From: Bacteroidota bacterium
GTDB taxonomy: Bacteria; Bacteroidota; Bacteroidia; Flavobacteriales; Weeksellaceae
Direction: 5' to 3'
DNA length: 56,500 nucleotides
Assembly (NCBI GenBank): GCA_018266955.1
Contig: JAFDZI010000049.1
Coordinates: 1-56,500 of the forward strand
Shown here: positions 26,405 to 34,050 of the stretch, in pieces
How positions within the stretch are numbered: position 1 is the stretch's first letter
Layout of the letters: each line of letters starts with the position of its first letter
Notes under the pieces: model-generated
What the model was told of the DNA's origin: nothing
What the model saw: the letters and a program-made list of their open reading frames with translations, nothing else
Databases searched by the model: none
Translations under genes and position numbers: made by a program

Positions 26405-26800
26405 TTATCCACATTTTCCTTTTTAATAAAAAAGACTTTTTAATTACTTTTATAATACTTTTAATGAAGCACTGTATCGACTTATAGAAAAGGGTTTGAG
26501 CTACTTTTTCGGTGAGTGGAAATCCGAATTGGAAATGAGCGGAAATCCGAATTTCAGATGAGTGGAATTCCGAAAAACCTCCTATTCTGGAATGAGCGGA
26601 ATACCGAATTGGATTTTATATTTCTCTTCAATTTTCCGTTTTATCCACAAAACCATAGGGTTATCAACGATTTTGTTGTTTTCTAAAATATCCGAATGAG
26701 CGGAAATCCGAATACATAATGATAAAGAATAAAATTTTAACATTTTATTAACTTTTACTACTGCAATTCCGAATTGTGAATGAGCGGAATTCCGAATTCA
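26405..26800. other. Iteron-type plasmid origin of replication
   Basis: Six copies of an 18-bp iteron, consensus TGAGCGGAAATCCGAATT, are directly repeated at 26513, 26536, 26559, 26593, 26697 and 26781; the first three are spaced exactly 23 bp, about two helical turns. The variants keep TGAG(C/T)GGAA(A/T)(T/A)CCGAA. Two perfect DnaA boxes TTATCCACA (26405-26413 and 26641-26649) and an AT-rich stretch (26715-26760) complete a classical oriV. The last iteron ends on the stop codon of the Rep gene. The sequence shows a theta-type, Rep-controlled origin; whether it still fires in this integrated setting is unknown. Confidence 0.9.
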
Positions 26801-27895
26801 CACAATAATTGGATATCCATTTGGTAATAATTCTCCCATTTTTGTACTTCTATAAATCTGTTTCATATGTTCTTGAATCTCATTCAGAAATTGTTGACCT
26901 TGGTAGTTCGTTGATTTAATTTTTTTCAATCTACAGTTTCGCACATATTCTTTAAAGGATTTTTCTATCAATTCCCTTGTTTGCGAAATATTTCTGTATT
27001 GATGAAAAAACTGAATCATTTCATTCTCTTTTAGTCCGTATCTTTTCTTAAAATACCCTAATCTTTCATTTATTTTTAATGATTTCTGATTATTTTCGGT
27101 CATTACTTTATCAGAAATGACTTTAGTTAAGATTGGAATGATATATATTTGATCCGCTTTGTATCTGTAATTGAAAGACAATATGTTGAATTTATCCAAA
27201 CTGATTTTTGCTGGTTTTAGAAATTTAAAACAAAAATCATTAGCGTTTTTGTAATTCAATCCGAACTTTTTATTGAGTGTTGACAATTTCAAAACCGTTC
27301 CATTTTCAGGTAATTTTGAAAGCCAAATCGCAAAAATAATGTGTTTGTTGTTTCGCACATTGTACACCAAATTATACAGAATATAGTTGTATTCGGGAAT
27401 TACCAATAATTTCTTGAGCCAATAACTACTGACTAAAAATGTGGTGTAGCCTCTTTTGTCATAACTAGGTGTAGAAATGAGTCCACCGAAAGTTTTAATT
27501 TCTTTGCCCTTGGAATTAACCGATTTGTACCAACCCATCTTAAATTTAGCAAGAAACTCATAAGCATCAATTACTTGCTTGGTAGATCCACTTGGAGAAA
27601 TTTTACTGTTTTTAATTTTGATGGATGCAAAAATGTTGTTATCGGTTTCAAATTCTTCATTGAAAAGAGAAAGTTGTTTCGGTCTGTCTTGTGGTCGGAA
27701 CTGTTCATTACTGATAATGGAAATAATATTAAAAATCACACGAAGAGCATTAATAGGAATATCCGCGGCTTCGGAATCATCAAAAATAAAATCGTCCACA
27801 AAACGGTTTCCGATGCGGATTTTGTCAATATTTCTTTCGTTTTTATTTTCAAAACCTTTACGGATAAGCCGTAAATCTTTTTCCGAAACAGTCAT
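26798..27895 (-). CDS. Replication initiator protein (Rep_3/RepB-like)
   Basis: This 365-residue protein should bind the adjacent iterons and open the origin. It shows two winged-helix-like halves: a first domain (about 35-205) containing PINALRVIFNIISIISNEQF and a second (about 205-300) containing TLNKKFGLNYKNANDFCFKF, with a basic C-terminal helix. Length and order fit Rep proteins of Bacteroidota iteron plasmids. The iterons lie downstream of its stop, not upstream of its start, an arrangement known for some plasmids. Copy-number control by handcuffing on the iterons is expected for the class but not demonstrable here. Confidence 0.85.
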   Translation of the reverse strand: MTVSEKDLRLIRKGFENKNERNIDKIRIGNRFVDDFIFDDSEAADIPINALRVIFNIISIISNEQFRPQDRPKQLSLFNEEFETDNNIFASIKIKNSKISPSGSTKQVIDAYEFLAKFKMGWYKSVNSKGKEIKTFGGLISTPSYDKRGYTTFLVSSYWLKKLLVIPEYNYILYNLVYNVRNNKHIIFAIWLSKLPENGTVLKLSTLNKKFGLNYKNANDFCFKFLKPAKISLDKFNILSFNYRYKADQIYIIPILTKVISDKVMTENNQKSLKINERLGYFKKRYGLKENEMIQFFHQYRNISQTRELIEKSFKEYVRNCRLKKIKSTNYQGQQFLNEIQEHMKQIYRSTKMGELLPNGYPIIV

Positions 27896-27939
27896 AGTTT
27901 ATTTCGTTTTTAAATAAATTTAATTTTGATGATTTTACC

Positions 27940-28698
27940 TTAAGATTCAGGACGTTTTATTTTTGGAATGTCTTGCAACGAAAGGGAATTTTCCTCACTT
28001 TTATTTCTCAGATAAGGCAAAGTGCTTTTTAGTGTAGATTTCCAATTGCTAATTGGACGATTGGAGGTGTTTTTCCAATCATTATTTATCCAAACTTCAT
28101 ATTTTTCGCTGATACTCAATTCTAATTCCAGGTCATAGCCTTCCAATGATTTTGCATATTCCATAAACTCATCCAAAGAAGGAATTTTGGAATTTTTAAG
28201 GTTTTGTTGTTCTAATTCTAGCTTTTGCTTTTGTGATGATTCTGAAGATGCTTTTACATCACTATTAATTTCAATTTCTTTTATTGCCTCAACTGAATTT
28301 TGTGCAGATAGAATACTTTCAAATATTTCTAAAACTTCTCTATTTTGGTCTTTTTCAACAATTGTACTTTCTTCATTTCTGATTGATTTTTTAGATTCAA
28401 TTTCAAAGGAATAATTCAACAGCAATCGGTAATGACAAGGAAGTCCATTTTTGGATTGAAATTGAATTAAACCTAAATTTTTGAGTTTCTCTTTTGTCGA
28501 CCTTATCGTTTTTCTGGTTAATCCCAGTTCTTTTCCTAATTCAACATCAGAAATTTTGAAATCGTAGCGGTCATTCTCATAGCCCATTTTCAGCAGATAG
28601 AAATACAATAATACTTCTGTTGGGCTAATTTTTGCTGTTTTATTGAAATCCCAAAACCGTTGTATTAATTCAAGGTAATACATCTTATTTTTTGGCAA
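27940..28698 (-). CDS. Winged-helix, replication-associated protein
   Basis: The 252-residue protein has an N-terminal winged-helix domain (KISPTEVLLYFYLLKMGYEN, then DVELGKELGLTRKTIRSTKE KLKNLGLI; about 20-80), a polar linker and a small C-terminal domain that ends WKNTSNRPISNWKSTLKSTL. This DnaD-like architecture is common in the replication modules of Bacteroidota plasmids and ICEs. It starts 14 bp inside the upstream DUF3853 gene and precedes rep by 44 bp, so DUF3853-DUF3853-winged helix-rep reads as one operon. Regulator or helicase-loader roles are both possible. Confidence 0.7.
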   Translation of the reverse strand: MPKNKMYYLELIQRFWDFNKTAKISPTEVLLYFYLLKMGYENDRYDFKISDVELGKELGLTRKTIRSTKEKLKNLGLIQFQSKNGLPCHYRLLLNYSFEIESKKSIRNEESTIVEKDQNREVLEIFESILSAQNSVEAIKEIEINSDVKASSESSQKQKLELEQQNLKNSKIPSLDEFMEYAKSLEGYDLELELSISEKYEVWINNDWKNTSNRPISNWKSTLKSTLPYLRNKSEENSLSLQDIPKIKRPES

Positions 28699-28933
28699 AA
28701 AGTTGCAGCGCCTTTTCTTTATCGACGATAATTATGTTCCCATTCTGAATAATGGCTTTATCCAATATTCCCGAAGATTTTATTTCAGATGCTTTAGAAA
28801 CAGAGCAGCCGAGAATTTTTGCCAAGCCTTTCAGTCCGTATTCATATTTGCTTTCCGATTTTATTTTTTTGGAAATTTCTAAAAACTCTTCAACGGTAAG
28901 TTTCCAAATTGGGGTTTGAGGGGTTATGCTCAT
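28685..28933 (-). CDS. DUF3853 family protein, copy 2
   Basis: The 82-residue protein has the family features WKLTVEEFLEISKKI, YGLKGLAKILGCSVSKASEI and NIIIVDKEKALQLF: a short helical lead followed by a MerR/excisionase-like helix-turn-helix. It is a paralog of the upstream gene (about 45 percent identical by eye). Its start codon shares one base with the stop codon of that gene (TAATG), and its 3' end overlaps the winged-helix gene by 14 bp. Excisionase-type DNA bending or repression is plausible. Confidence 0.82.
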   Translation of the reverse strand: MSITPQTPIWKLTVEEFLEISKKIKSESKYEYGLKGLAKILGCSVSKASEIKSSGILDKAIIQNGNIIIVDKEKALQLFAKK

Positions 28934-29217
28934 TAGGCTTTATTTTTAAAAAGTTCCAATGCTTTTTGTGAATCAATAATAATTTTTCTCCCATTTTGAA
29001 TAATGGCATCATCAAAAATGCCTTTGCTTTTAAGCTTTCCTGCATGATTTTTAGAACATCCCAGTATTCTTGCTAAACCTGAAAGACCGTAAACATATTT
29101 TTCGCCAAGTGTCTTTTCCTGTGTTGATTTTTCTTGTGATTCTGGCTTTCTGGAATCTAAAATTTCCACAAATTCTCCTATGGTCAATTGCCATATTGGT
29201 TTATTATAATCTTCCAT
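28933..29217 (-). CDS. DUF3853 family protein, copy 1
   Basis: The 94-residue protein (MEDYNKPIWQLTIGEFVEIL ...) shares IWQLTIGEF, YVYGLSGLARILGCSKNHAG and IIIDSQKALELF with the following gene, so the two are tandem duplicates. The ATG at 29217 is preferred to upstream starts because the longer reading runs through the divergent promoter and palindrome at 29274-29294. It is the first gene of the replication operon and is transcribed away from the XRE-type repressor, which fits a lysogeny-like switch between the two directions. Confidence 0.82.
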   Translation of the reverse strand: MEDYNKPIWQLTIGEFVEILDSRKPESQEKSTQEKTLGEKYVYGLSGLARILGCSKNHAGKLKSKGIFDDAIIQNGRKIIIDSQKALELFKNKA

Positions 29218-29251
29218 TATGTAATTTTTTATTGTAATTAATTCTAAAAAA

Positions 29252-29294
29252 TTTGTATTTGTATTTATTTTGCTATATTTGTATTGCAAATATA
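29252..29294. promoter_or_regulatory. Divergent promoter with a 21-bp perfect palindrome
   Basis: TATATTTG-TATTG-CAAATATA (29274-29294) is a perfect inverted repeat. Each arm is also a consensus -7 box, one for each strand. On the plus strand a TTTG (29252-29255) lies 18 bp upstream, completing a promoter for the XRE gene. A repressor bound to this palindrome would cover both -7 boxes at once, so the divergent XRE regulator is the obvious candidate ligand. Confidence 0.7.
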
Positions 29295-29350
29295 AAATAA
29301 ATATTGAATATTGTCTATATTTTTTAATTCTCAAACAAAAATTTTTAAAG

Positions 29351-29800
29351 ATGACTATAACTGAAAGATTGCAAGATTACATGATGTACAAAGGTTTAAA
29401 TCCTAATAGAGTAACTGTTGAAGCTGGTTTGTCTGTTGGTTTAATTGGTAGAGCAATAAAAAACAACTCGGGACTTAATTCAGATACTATTGAAAAAATA
29501 CTATATACTTATACGGATTTAAATCCAGAATGGTTTATTTCGGAATCAGGTGAAATGCTTAAAACCAATAACCAAAATATTAACAATAATGGCTCAGGAA
29601 ATAATGTGAACAGCAACATTAATGGAAATATTAGTGGAAATGTTACTATTTCACATAGCGAATTTTCCAACATGATAGAAATTCAGAAAGGTTACCAAGA
29701 GATACAAAAAGAACTTACCGAAAGATTAAAAACCAGTCAAGAGCAACTATCGGACAGCATGAGGCAGGTAACAATCCTTCTTGAAATTTTAAAAAGATGA
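29351..29800 (+). CDS. XRE-type repressor with asparagine/glycine-rich linker and coiled coil
   Basis: The 149-residue protein starts with a lambda-repressor-like helix-turn-helix (MTITERLQDYMMYKGLNPNR through GLIGRAIKNNSGLN; about 1-65). An unusual low-complexity linker rich in Asn and Gly follows (NQNINNNGSGNNVNSNINGN, about 78-100), then a C-terminal coiled coil that should dimerise it. The ATG at 29351 is chosen because it begins the domain and lies downstream of the promoter. It diverges from the replication operon and probably controls both directions. No S24 peptidase domain is present, so release by RecA-driven self-cleavage is unlikely. Confidence 0.8.
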   Translation: MTITERLQDYMMYKGLNPNRVTVEAGLSVGLIGRAIKNNSGLNSDTIEKILYTYTDLNPEWFISESGEMLKTNNQNINNNGSGNNVNSNINGNISGNVTISHSEFSNMIEIQKGYQEIQKELTERLKTSQEQLSDSMRQVTILLEILKR

Positions 29801-30483
29801 TGATGAGAAATATTTTAATTATAGGTGCTATTTTGTTTGCAGGGGTTTTATTTGGACAAACGAAGAAAAATGTATCAAAAACTTGGGAAAACAGAGATAG
29901 TGAAATAGCTCAAAAAGTTTTTTCAAAATATCAGGAAAAAGAAAATAAAAAATTTGAAGCCGAAAAAGCAGATTTGATAAAGTTTCAAAGAAAACTAAAT
30001 ATTGAAATCATTAACGAAGGTGAAACGGAAAAACTCAACCAAATATTTTGGCTAAAAGTAGTTAAGGTGAATGATGGAAAGTTTGAGCAAATTATTAAAA
30101 CGGATAGCACAAAAACAGAAATTAAACGAAATTATGACAAAAGCATTTGGCGAGATGAAGCAGGAGGAATTTTGTTTGAACGGTATAATCCAATGAAGAT
30201 TTCTCAAGAATACGTAAGTGCGAAAAATAATAAAGGAATTAATGAAACGGATATTGAAAATAAGGAGATTTATGAAACTACAAATCCTGTTTACTCGTTT
30301 TCTTTGAGAATTTACACTCATAGAAAAGATTTTAATGCCATGGCGAAAACCAACTTTTCTAAAATAATCAATGTGTATTCCGAAGATAAACTCATAAAGA
30401 CCTACACTTTCACTTTTGATGATTTGAAAAAATTAGAGGGAATTCAAATTTTGGATTTTAAACTTGATGATTTAATAAAATAA
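29797..30483 (+). CDS. Secreted protein of unknown function
   Basis: The 228-residue protein begins with a signal peptide (MMRNILIIGAILFAGVLFGQ) cut after a small-residue/Q site; no lipobox cysteine is present. The mature part is lysine- and glutamate-rich and strand-rich, with no recognised domain. Its ATG overlaps the TGA of the repressor gene by four bases, and three ATG codons follow each other, so any of the first three may start it. It is 15 bp ahead of the integrase gene. It looks like cargo of the element expressed together with the repressor. Confidence 0.65.
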   Translation: MMMRNILIIGAILFAGVLFGQTKKNVSKTWENRDSEIAQKVFSKYQEKENKKFEAEKADLIKFQRKLNIEIINEGETEKLNQIFWLKVVKVNDGKFEQIIKTDSTKTEIKRNYDKSIWRDEAGGILFERYNPMKISQEYVSAKNNKGINETDIENKEIYETTNPVYSFSLRIYTHRKDFNAMAKTNFSKIINVYSEDKLIKTYTFTFDDLKKLEGIQILDFKLDDLIK

Positions 30484-30498
30484 TTTCGATTTTTTTCA

Positions 30499-31764
30499 AT
30501 GGAAATCAAATACCACGCACAATTTTTGTTAGACAAAGAAAAGGAAAAACCCGATGCTAAACTCCGTTACAGAGTAAAATGGAGTGGGAATATTGTAGCT
30601 TTCAACATTGGCTACAGAATTGAAATTGACAAGTGGAGCACCGAAACACAACGTTGTAAAGCCAATACAACTCACGGTAAAAATAAAATTTCTGCGAGTA
30701 TCATCAATAAGAAAATTCAGCAGTTTGAAACCGCTTGTGAAACCGTTTTCAAGAAATTTGAAATTGAACTAAAAACACCGAATTCAGTTGATTTTAGGGA
30801 ATTATTCAATATTGAAATTGGTAAAAAGTCAACGGTAAAAATGAAATCAGACGAGAGTTTTTTTGATGTTTATGATGTTTTTGTGAACGAAGAATCTGTA
30901 AATTGCCAATGGAATTATAGGACAATTCAGAAAATGAAAACTCAAAAAAAGGTTTTAGAAGATTTTGATTCAGAAATATCTTTCGAAAAATTCAATGAGG
31001 AATATTTCAGCAATTATCAAAGATATTTAGAAAGGAAAAAGCATAAAAATTCTACTATTGCCAAGGAAATAGCGGCGGTAAAGTGGTTTCTAAAATGGGC
31101 TAAAAAGAAGGGGTATAATAAGAATGCTGATTTTGAATTGTTTAAACCCAAAATAAAAAATATTCAAAAAAAGATTGTTTTCCTAAACCAATCTGAATTA
31201 AAAAGGTTTCGTGAGTTTGAGATACCTGCCGATAAAATTTTTTTGGAAAAAATTAGAGATGTTTTTCTGTTTCAATGCTTTACAGGGCTTCGCTATTCCG
31301 ATGTTTTTAATCTGAAAAAGTCAGATGTAAAGGAAAATCACATAGAAATAACTACGCTCAAAACTTCTGATAATCTTGTTATTGAACTCAATGTTCACAG
31401 CAAAAAAATATTAGAAAAATACCAAGATGAAGATTTTATTGGGAACAAAGCCTTACCCGTAATTAGCAATCAAAAGATGAATGATTATTTGAAAGAGTTG
31501 GCAGAATTGGCAGAAATAAATGAAAAGGTAACTCAATCCTATTTCAGAGGAAATAACAGAATTGAAGAGGTTTTCCCAAAACACGCATTAATGAGTACTC
31601 ATGCTGGTAGAAGGACTTTTGTATGCAATGCACTTTCACTAGGTATTCCTCCACAAGTCGTCATGAAATGGACTGGTCATAGCGACTACAAAGCGATGAA
31701 ACCTTATATTGATATTGCAGACGAAATAAAGGCAAGTGCAATGGAAAAGTTTAATTTATTTTAG
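30499..31764 (+). CDS. int: Tyrosine site-specific integrase
   Basis: This 421-residue enzyme should insert and excise the element by site-specific recombination. It has an arm-type DNA-binding domain (about 1-95), a core-binding SAM-like domain (about 118-215) and a complete catalytic domain: R265 in FTGLRYSDVF, K288 in TTLKTSD, H368 and R371 in STHAGRRTF, H394 in WTGHSDY and nucleophile Y403. Length is normal for Bacteroidota ICE and phage integrases. It is the last gene of the repressor-secreted protein-integrase run. No att repeat pair could be identified by eye near it or at the far side of the element. Confidence 0.93.
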   Translation: MEIKYHAQFLLDKEKEKPDAKLRYRVKWSGNIVAFNIGYRIEIDKWSTETQRCKANTTHGKNKISASIINKKIQQFETACETVFKKFEIELKTPNSVDFRELFNIEIGKKSTVKMKSDESFFDVYDVFVNEESVNCQWNYRTIQKMKTQKKVLEDFDSEISFEKFNEEYFSNYQRYLERKKHKNSTIAKEIAAVKWFLKWAKKKGYNKNADFELFKPKIKNIQKKIVFLNQSELKRFREFEIPADKIFLEKIRDVFLFQCFTGLRYSDVFNLKKSDVKENHIEITTLKTSDNLVIELNVHSKKILEKYQDEDFIGNKALPVISNQKMNDYLKELAELAEINEKVTQSYFRGNNRIEEVFPKHALMSTHAGRRTFVCNALSLGIPPQVVMKWTGHSDYKAMKPYIDIADEIKASAMEKFNLF

Positions 31765-31983
31765 TACTTCCAATACAATTTCTATAATAATCAATTTTGA
31801 TGTAATCTATATACACCAAAAATTATTGAAAATAATAAAATTAAGGAAAGTAGTTAATTGCTTTCCTTTTTTTTATTTCCTGTTTTTCCTTTATTTCTTC
31901 AAAATCCGCTACCGAGCATTTTAAACCTTTTTTTTGCACTTTATACTCCTTTTATTGTCTTTTATTATTATATTTGACAGATT
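31765..31983 (+). promoter_or_regulatory. Gap after int, with a -7 box immediately before the next gene
   Basis: TATATTTG at 31969-31976 ends seven bases before the ATG at 31984. Transcription from it would give a message with almost no leader. No TTTG lies at the usual distance upstream, so the promoter may need an activator. The rest of the gap shows no gene and may contain the attachment site of the integrase. Confidence 0.4.
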
Positions 31984-32292
31984 ATGACAAGTCAACGTAT
32001 GTACGATAGAACTTTTGGCGAAACCATTCGACACATTAGAGAAAACAAAGGAATGTTACTACGGCAGGTAGCAGCAGCTTTGGAGATAGACACGGCACTC
32101 ATTAGCAAAATAGAGCGTGGCGAACGAACGGCACAAAAAGAACAGGTGAGTAAGATAACCACAATATTGGAAGTGCCGGAAGAAGAACTGATGATTATAT
32201 GGCTTTCCGATAAAATACTAACCATTGTAGAAGAAGAACCTATGGCATACAAAGTACTTAAACAAACTGAAAAAAGAATAACAAAAAACTGA
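31984..32292 (+). CDS. XRE family transcriptional regulator
   Basis: The 102-residue protein has one helix-turn-helix domain (FGETIRHIRENKGMLLRQVA to ISKIERGERTAQKEQVSKI, about 11-65) followed by EEELMIIWLSDKI. This type in Bacteroidota often sits beside restriction or repair genes as a controller. Here its stop codon is followed in the same frame by the remains of a helicase gene, so the pair may once have been neighbours in a defence or repair module that has since been cut. The start may also be the second Met (RMYDRTFGE...). Confidence 0.8.
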   Translation: MTSQRMYDRTFGETIRHIRENKGMLLRQVAAALEIDTALISKIERGERTAQKEQVSKITTILEVPEEELMIIWLSDKILTIVEEEPMAYKVLKQTEKRITKN

Positions 32293-32935
32293 TATGGACG
32301 GATTTATAAACCAAATACACTCAATAAATCTAACTATCAGACGTATTCAGCAATATTTACGGTTGAGTTTGCAATGCAGTTGGTAAATCACATACGCAAT
32401 GATCATAAAGACCATTTCCGTATTGGTATCATTTGTCCTTACAAAGCACAAGCAACTTTAATAGAAAAACTTTTATCGAGAGTGCATAATGATGATGATA
32501 AGGTTGAAATACTTATCGGTACAATCCACGGCTTTCAGGGTGATGAATGTGATATTATCATATCAGTATTTAATCCGCCTTTTGGTATAAGCAAATCACC
32601 TGCAATGTTTCTTAACAAGCAAAATGTTTTGAATGTTGCAATCAGTAGGGCAAGAGATTATTTATTTATCCTGATGCCGGATGACCATACGCAAGACGTA
32701 GAGAATTTGTATCGCATAAAGAAAATTGAAAGACTAATAAACAACCACGCCGTAGGTAGATTATCAGTTTACAATTCTGAAATCGTTGAAGAAAAGTTAT
32801 TAGGTTCTAATACCTATGTGTATGATAATACATTTGCTACCACGCATCAATCCGTTAATGTGTATTCCAAACCCGAAAAAAAAATATGAAATCCGTTGCG
32901 AGGAAATAGCAGTGGACGTACAATTAAAACCCTAA
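32293..32935 (+). pseudogene. C-terminal remnant of an SF1 (UPF1/DNA2-like) helicase
   Basis: The frame begins directly after the XRE stop with YGRIYKPNTLNKSNYQTYS and has no start codon until 32374. It contains the last SF1 motifs: IGIICPYKAQATLIEKLL, IGTIHGFQGDECDIIIS and NVAISRARDYLFIL. The N-terminal half with the Walker motifs is gone. At a run of A (about 32872-32883) a one-base shift would replace the early stop by YEIRCEEIAVDVQLKP and a stop at 32933, so the gene also carries a frameshift. It is non-functional as a helicase and marks the right side of the mobile block. Confidence 0.75.
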
Positions 32936-33590
32936 CTTTTTCTATTATACTAATTTGTATAAAATATGTACTAATGAATTCTTGTTAATAACTAATGATA
33001 ATTAAAATAAATTTTAGGGGGCGTATGTCTCTATATCATTGGGGGACAGAGACAATATCGAAACATAATATTAATTCAATTTGGGTAATTTTTATTAGTC
33101 CCTCCTTCAAAAATCGGGGACTAAATTTGGGATTGTTCATTGGGTTTTAATGTTTTTCATTGTGTTATAAAATATTATAAAATGTTAAAAAACAATAAAA
33201 TAAATATTTATGGTTGTTTATTGAAATTAATCTATACTCCCGTCTTCGCTACAAGAAGGATTTCCCTAGTGTATCATATAAGATAATTTTAGGTTTTGTT
33301 TGTTATTGATTGAAAAATAATAAAGTTGTGTGAAATCGTTATTAACAAGTTTTGTAAATAAATACTTTTGAAGATTGGTGATTGACTTTGTCGTACCACT
33401 TCGTTAGGTTTCTATATGGTCTTTATAAACAATATAAATCTATATTTTATAGGAAATTTAAAAATATACTGTTTTATTGAGATAATTTAATTTTACTGTA
33501 TTATGAGGGATGTAAAAAAAAGTTTTTGATAATTTTTATTTTTGATAAAATATTTTTTTGAAATATTAATGAAAATAAATTCAAAAAATA
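32936..33590. other. Non-coding stretch with two hairpins
   Basis: No gene is visible. GTCTCT (33027-33032) pairs with AGAGAC (33048-33053), and TTAGTCCC (33095-33102) pairs with GGGACTAA (33117-33124); the second is a perfect 8-bp stem without a T-run. A copy of the dispersed repeat lies at 33336-33417. The stretch is otherwise very AT-rich. Confidence 0.5.
33336..33417 (+). repeat. Dispersed repeat, copy b (longest form)
   Basis: This copy joins two modules: ATTAACAAG...AAATAAATACT...GAAGATT, shared with 38037-38096, and GATTGACTTTGTCG...CCACTTCGTTAGGTTT, shared with 9343-9380 and 51789-51830. Because it contains both modules it may be the closest to the intact unit, about 80 bp long. All copies are intergenic. 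Confidence 0.6.
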
Positions 33591-33719
33591 TTTGTTTTAT
33601 ATAAAATAAATGTTAAATTTGCTGTAGCCTTTGTGGAAATAATAATACATGAAGGTAATAAATTTTTTTTCATCATTTGTGTTTTGGAATCGCGTTGTGA
33701 AACGTGATTCTTTTTTTTT
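33591..33719 (+). ncRNA. Candidate small RNA 1 with promoter and terminator
   Basis: A textbook promoter, TTTG (33591-33594), 19 bp, TAAATTTG (33614-33621), is followed by about 95 bp and an intrinsic terminator: stem GAATCGCGTT-GTGA-AACGTGATTC (33687-33710, one G-T pair) plus nine T. The 55 bp before the T-run are almost the same as in the second candidate 280 bp downstream. A 31-codon frame (MKVINFFSSFVFW...) runs through the terminator stem and is not conserved in frame in the other copy, so RNA is the better reading. Confidence 0.6.
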
Positions 33720-33873
33720 AGTAAAATTGAAAAAATTATAATCAACAAAATTTTAGTTTATCGTTATTTATTTTATTATTTCTTGGTATTGTGTATAGTA
33801 TTCCAAATTAAAAAGACTAAAATATCTTAATATGAAAAATGGTCAAGTTTATATATATAAGATATTGATACAA

Positions 33874-34001
33874 TATATTTGTAAAGTAGCAAAATAAGTT
33901 GTAAGTTTGTTGTGCTTTTAAGCTACAAAACTTAATAAGCAATAATTTTTTTTCATCATTTGTGTTTTTGGAACTGCGTTGTGAAACGCAGTTCTTTTTT
34001 A
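33874..34001 (+). ncRNA. Candidate small RNA 2, paralog of candidate 1
   Basis: A -7 box TATATTTG (33874-33881) precedes about 115 bp that end in the stem GAACTGCGTT-GTGA-AACGCAGTTC (33971-33994) and a T-run. The 3' part, from the T-rich CATCATTTGTGTTTT stretch to the T-run, matches candidate 1. Within the stem, two base pairs differ between the copies by changes on both sides (T-A to C-G and C-G to T-A) and a G-T becomes G-C, so pairing is conserved while sequence is not. The 5' parts differ. It ends 50 bp before the convergent DUF3810 gene. Confidence 0.6.
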
Positions 34002-34050
34002 TTCAAGTTTTTTTCATTACCAAATGAATTTAGTTAACCAGCATTGCTGA

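Noticed and set aside
33650..33753. A 31-codon ORF (MKVINFFSSFVFW...) as a small protein gene
   Set aside because: It runs through a terminator stem, and the paralogous copy has a one-base difference that changes the frame, whereas base pairing is conserved.
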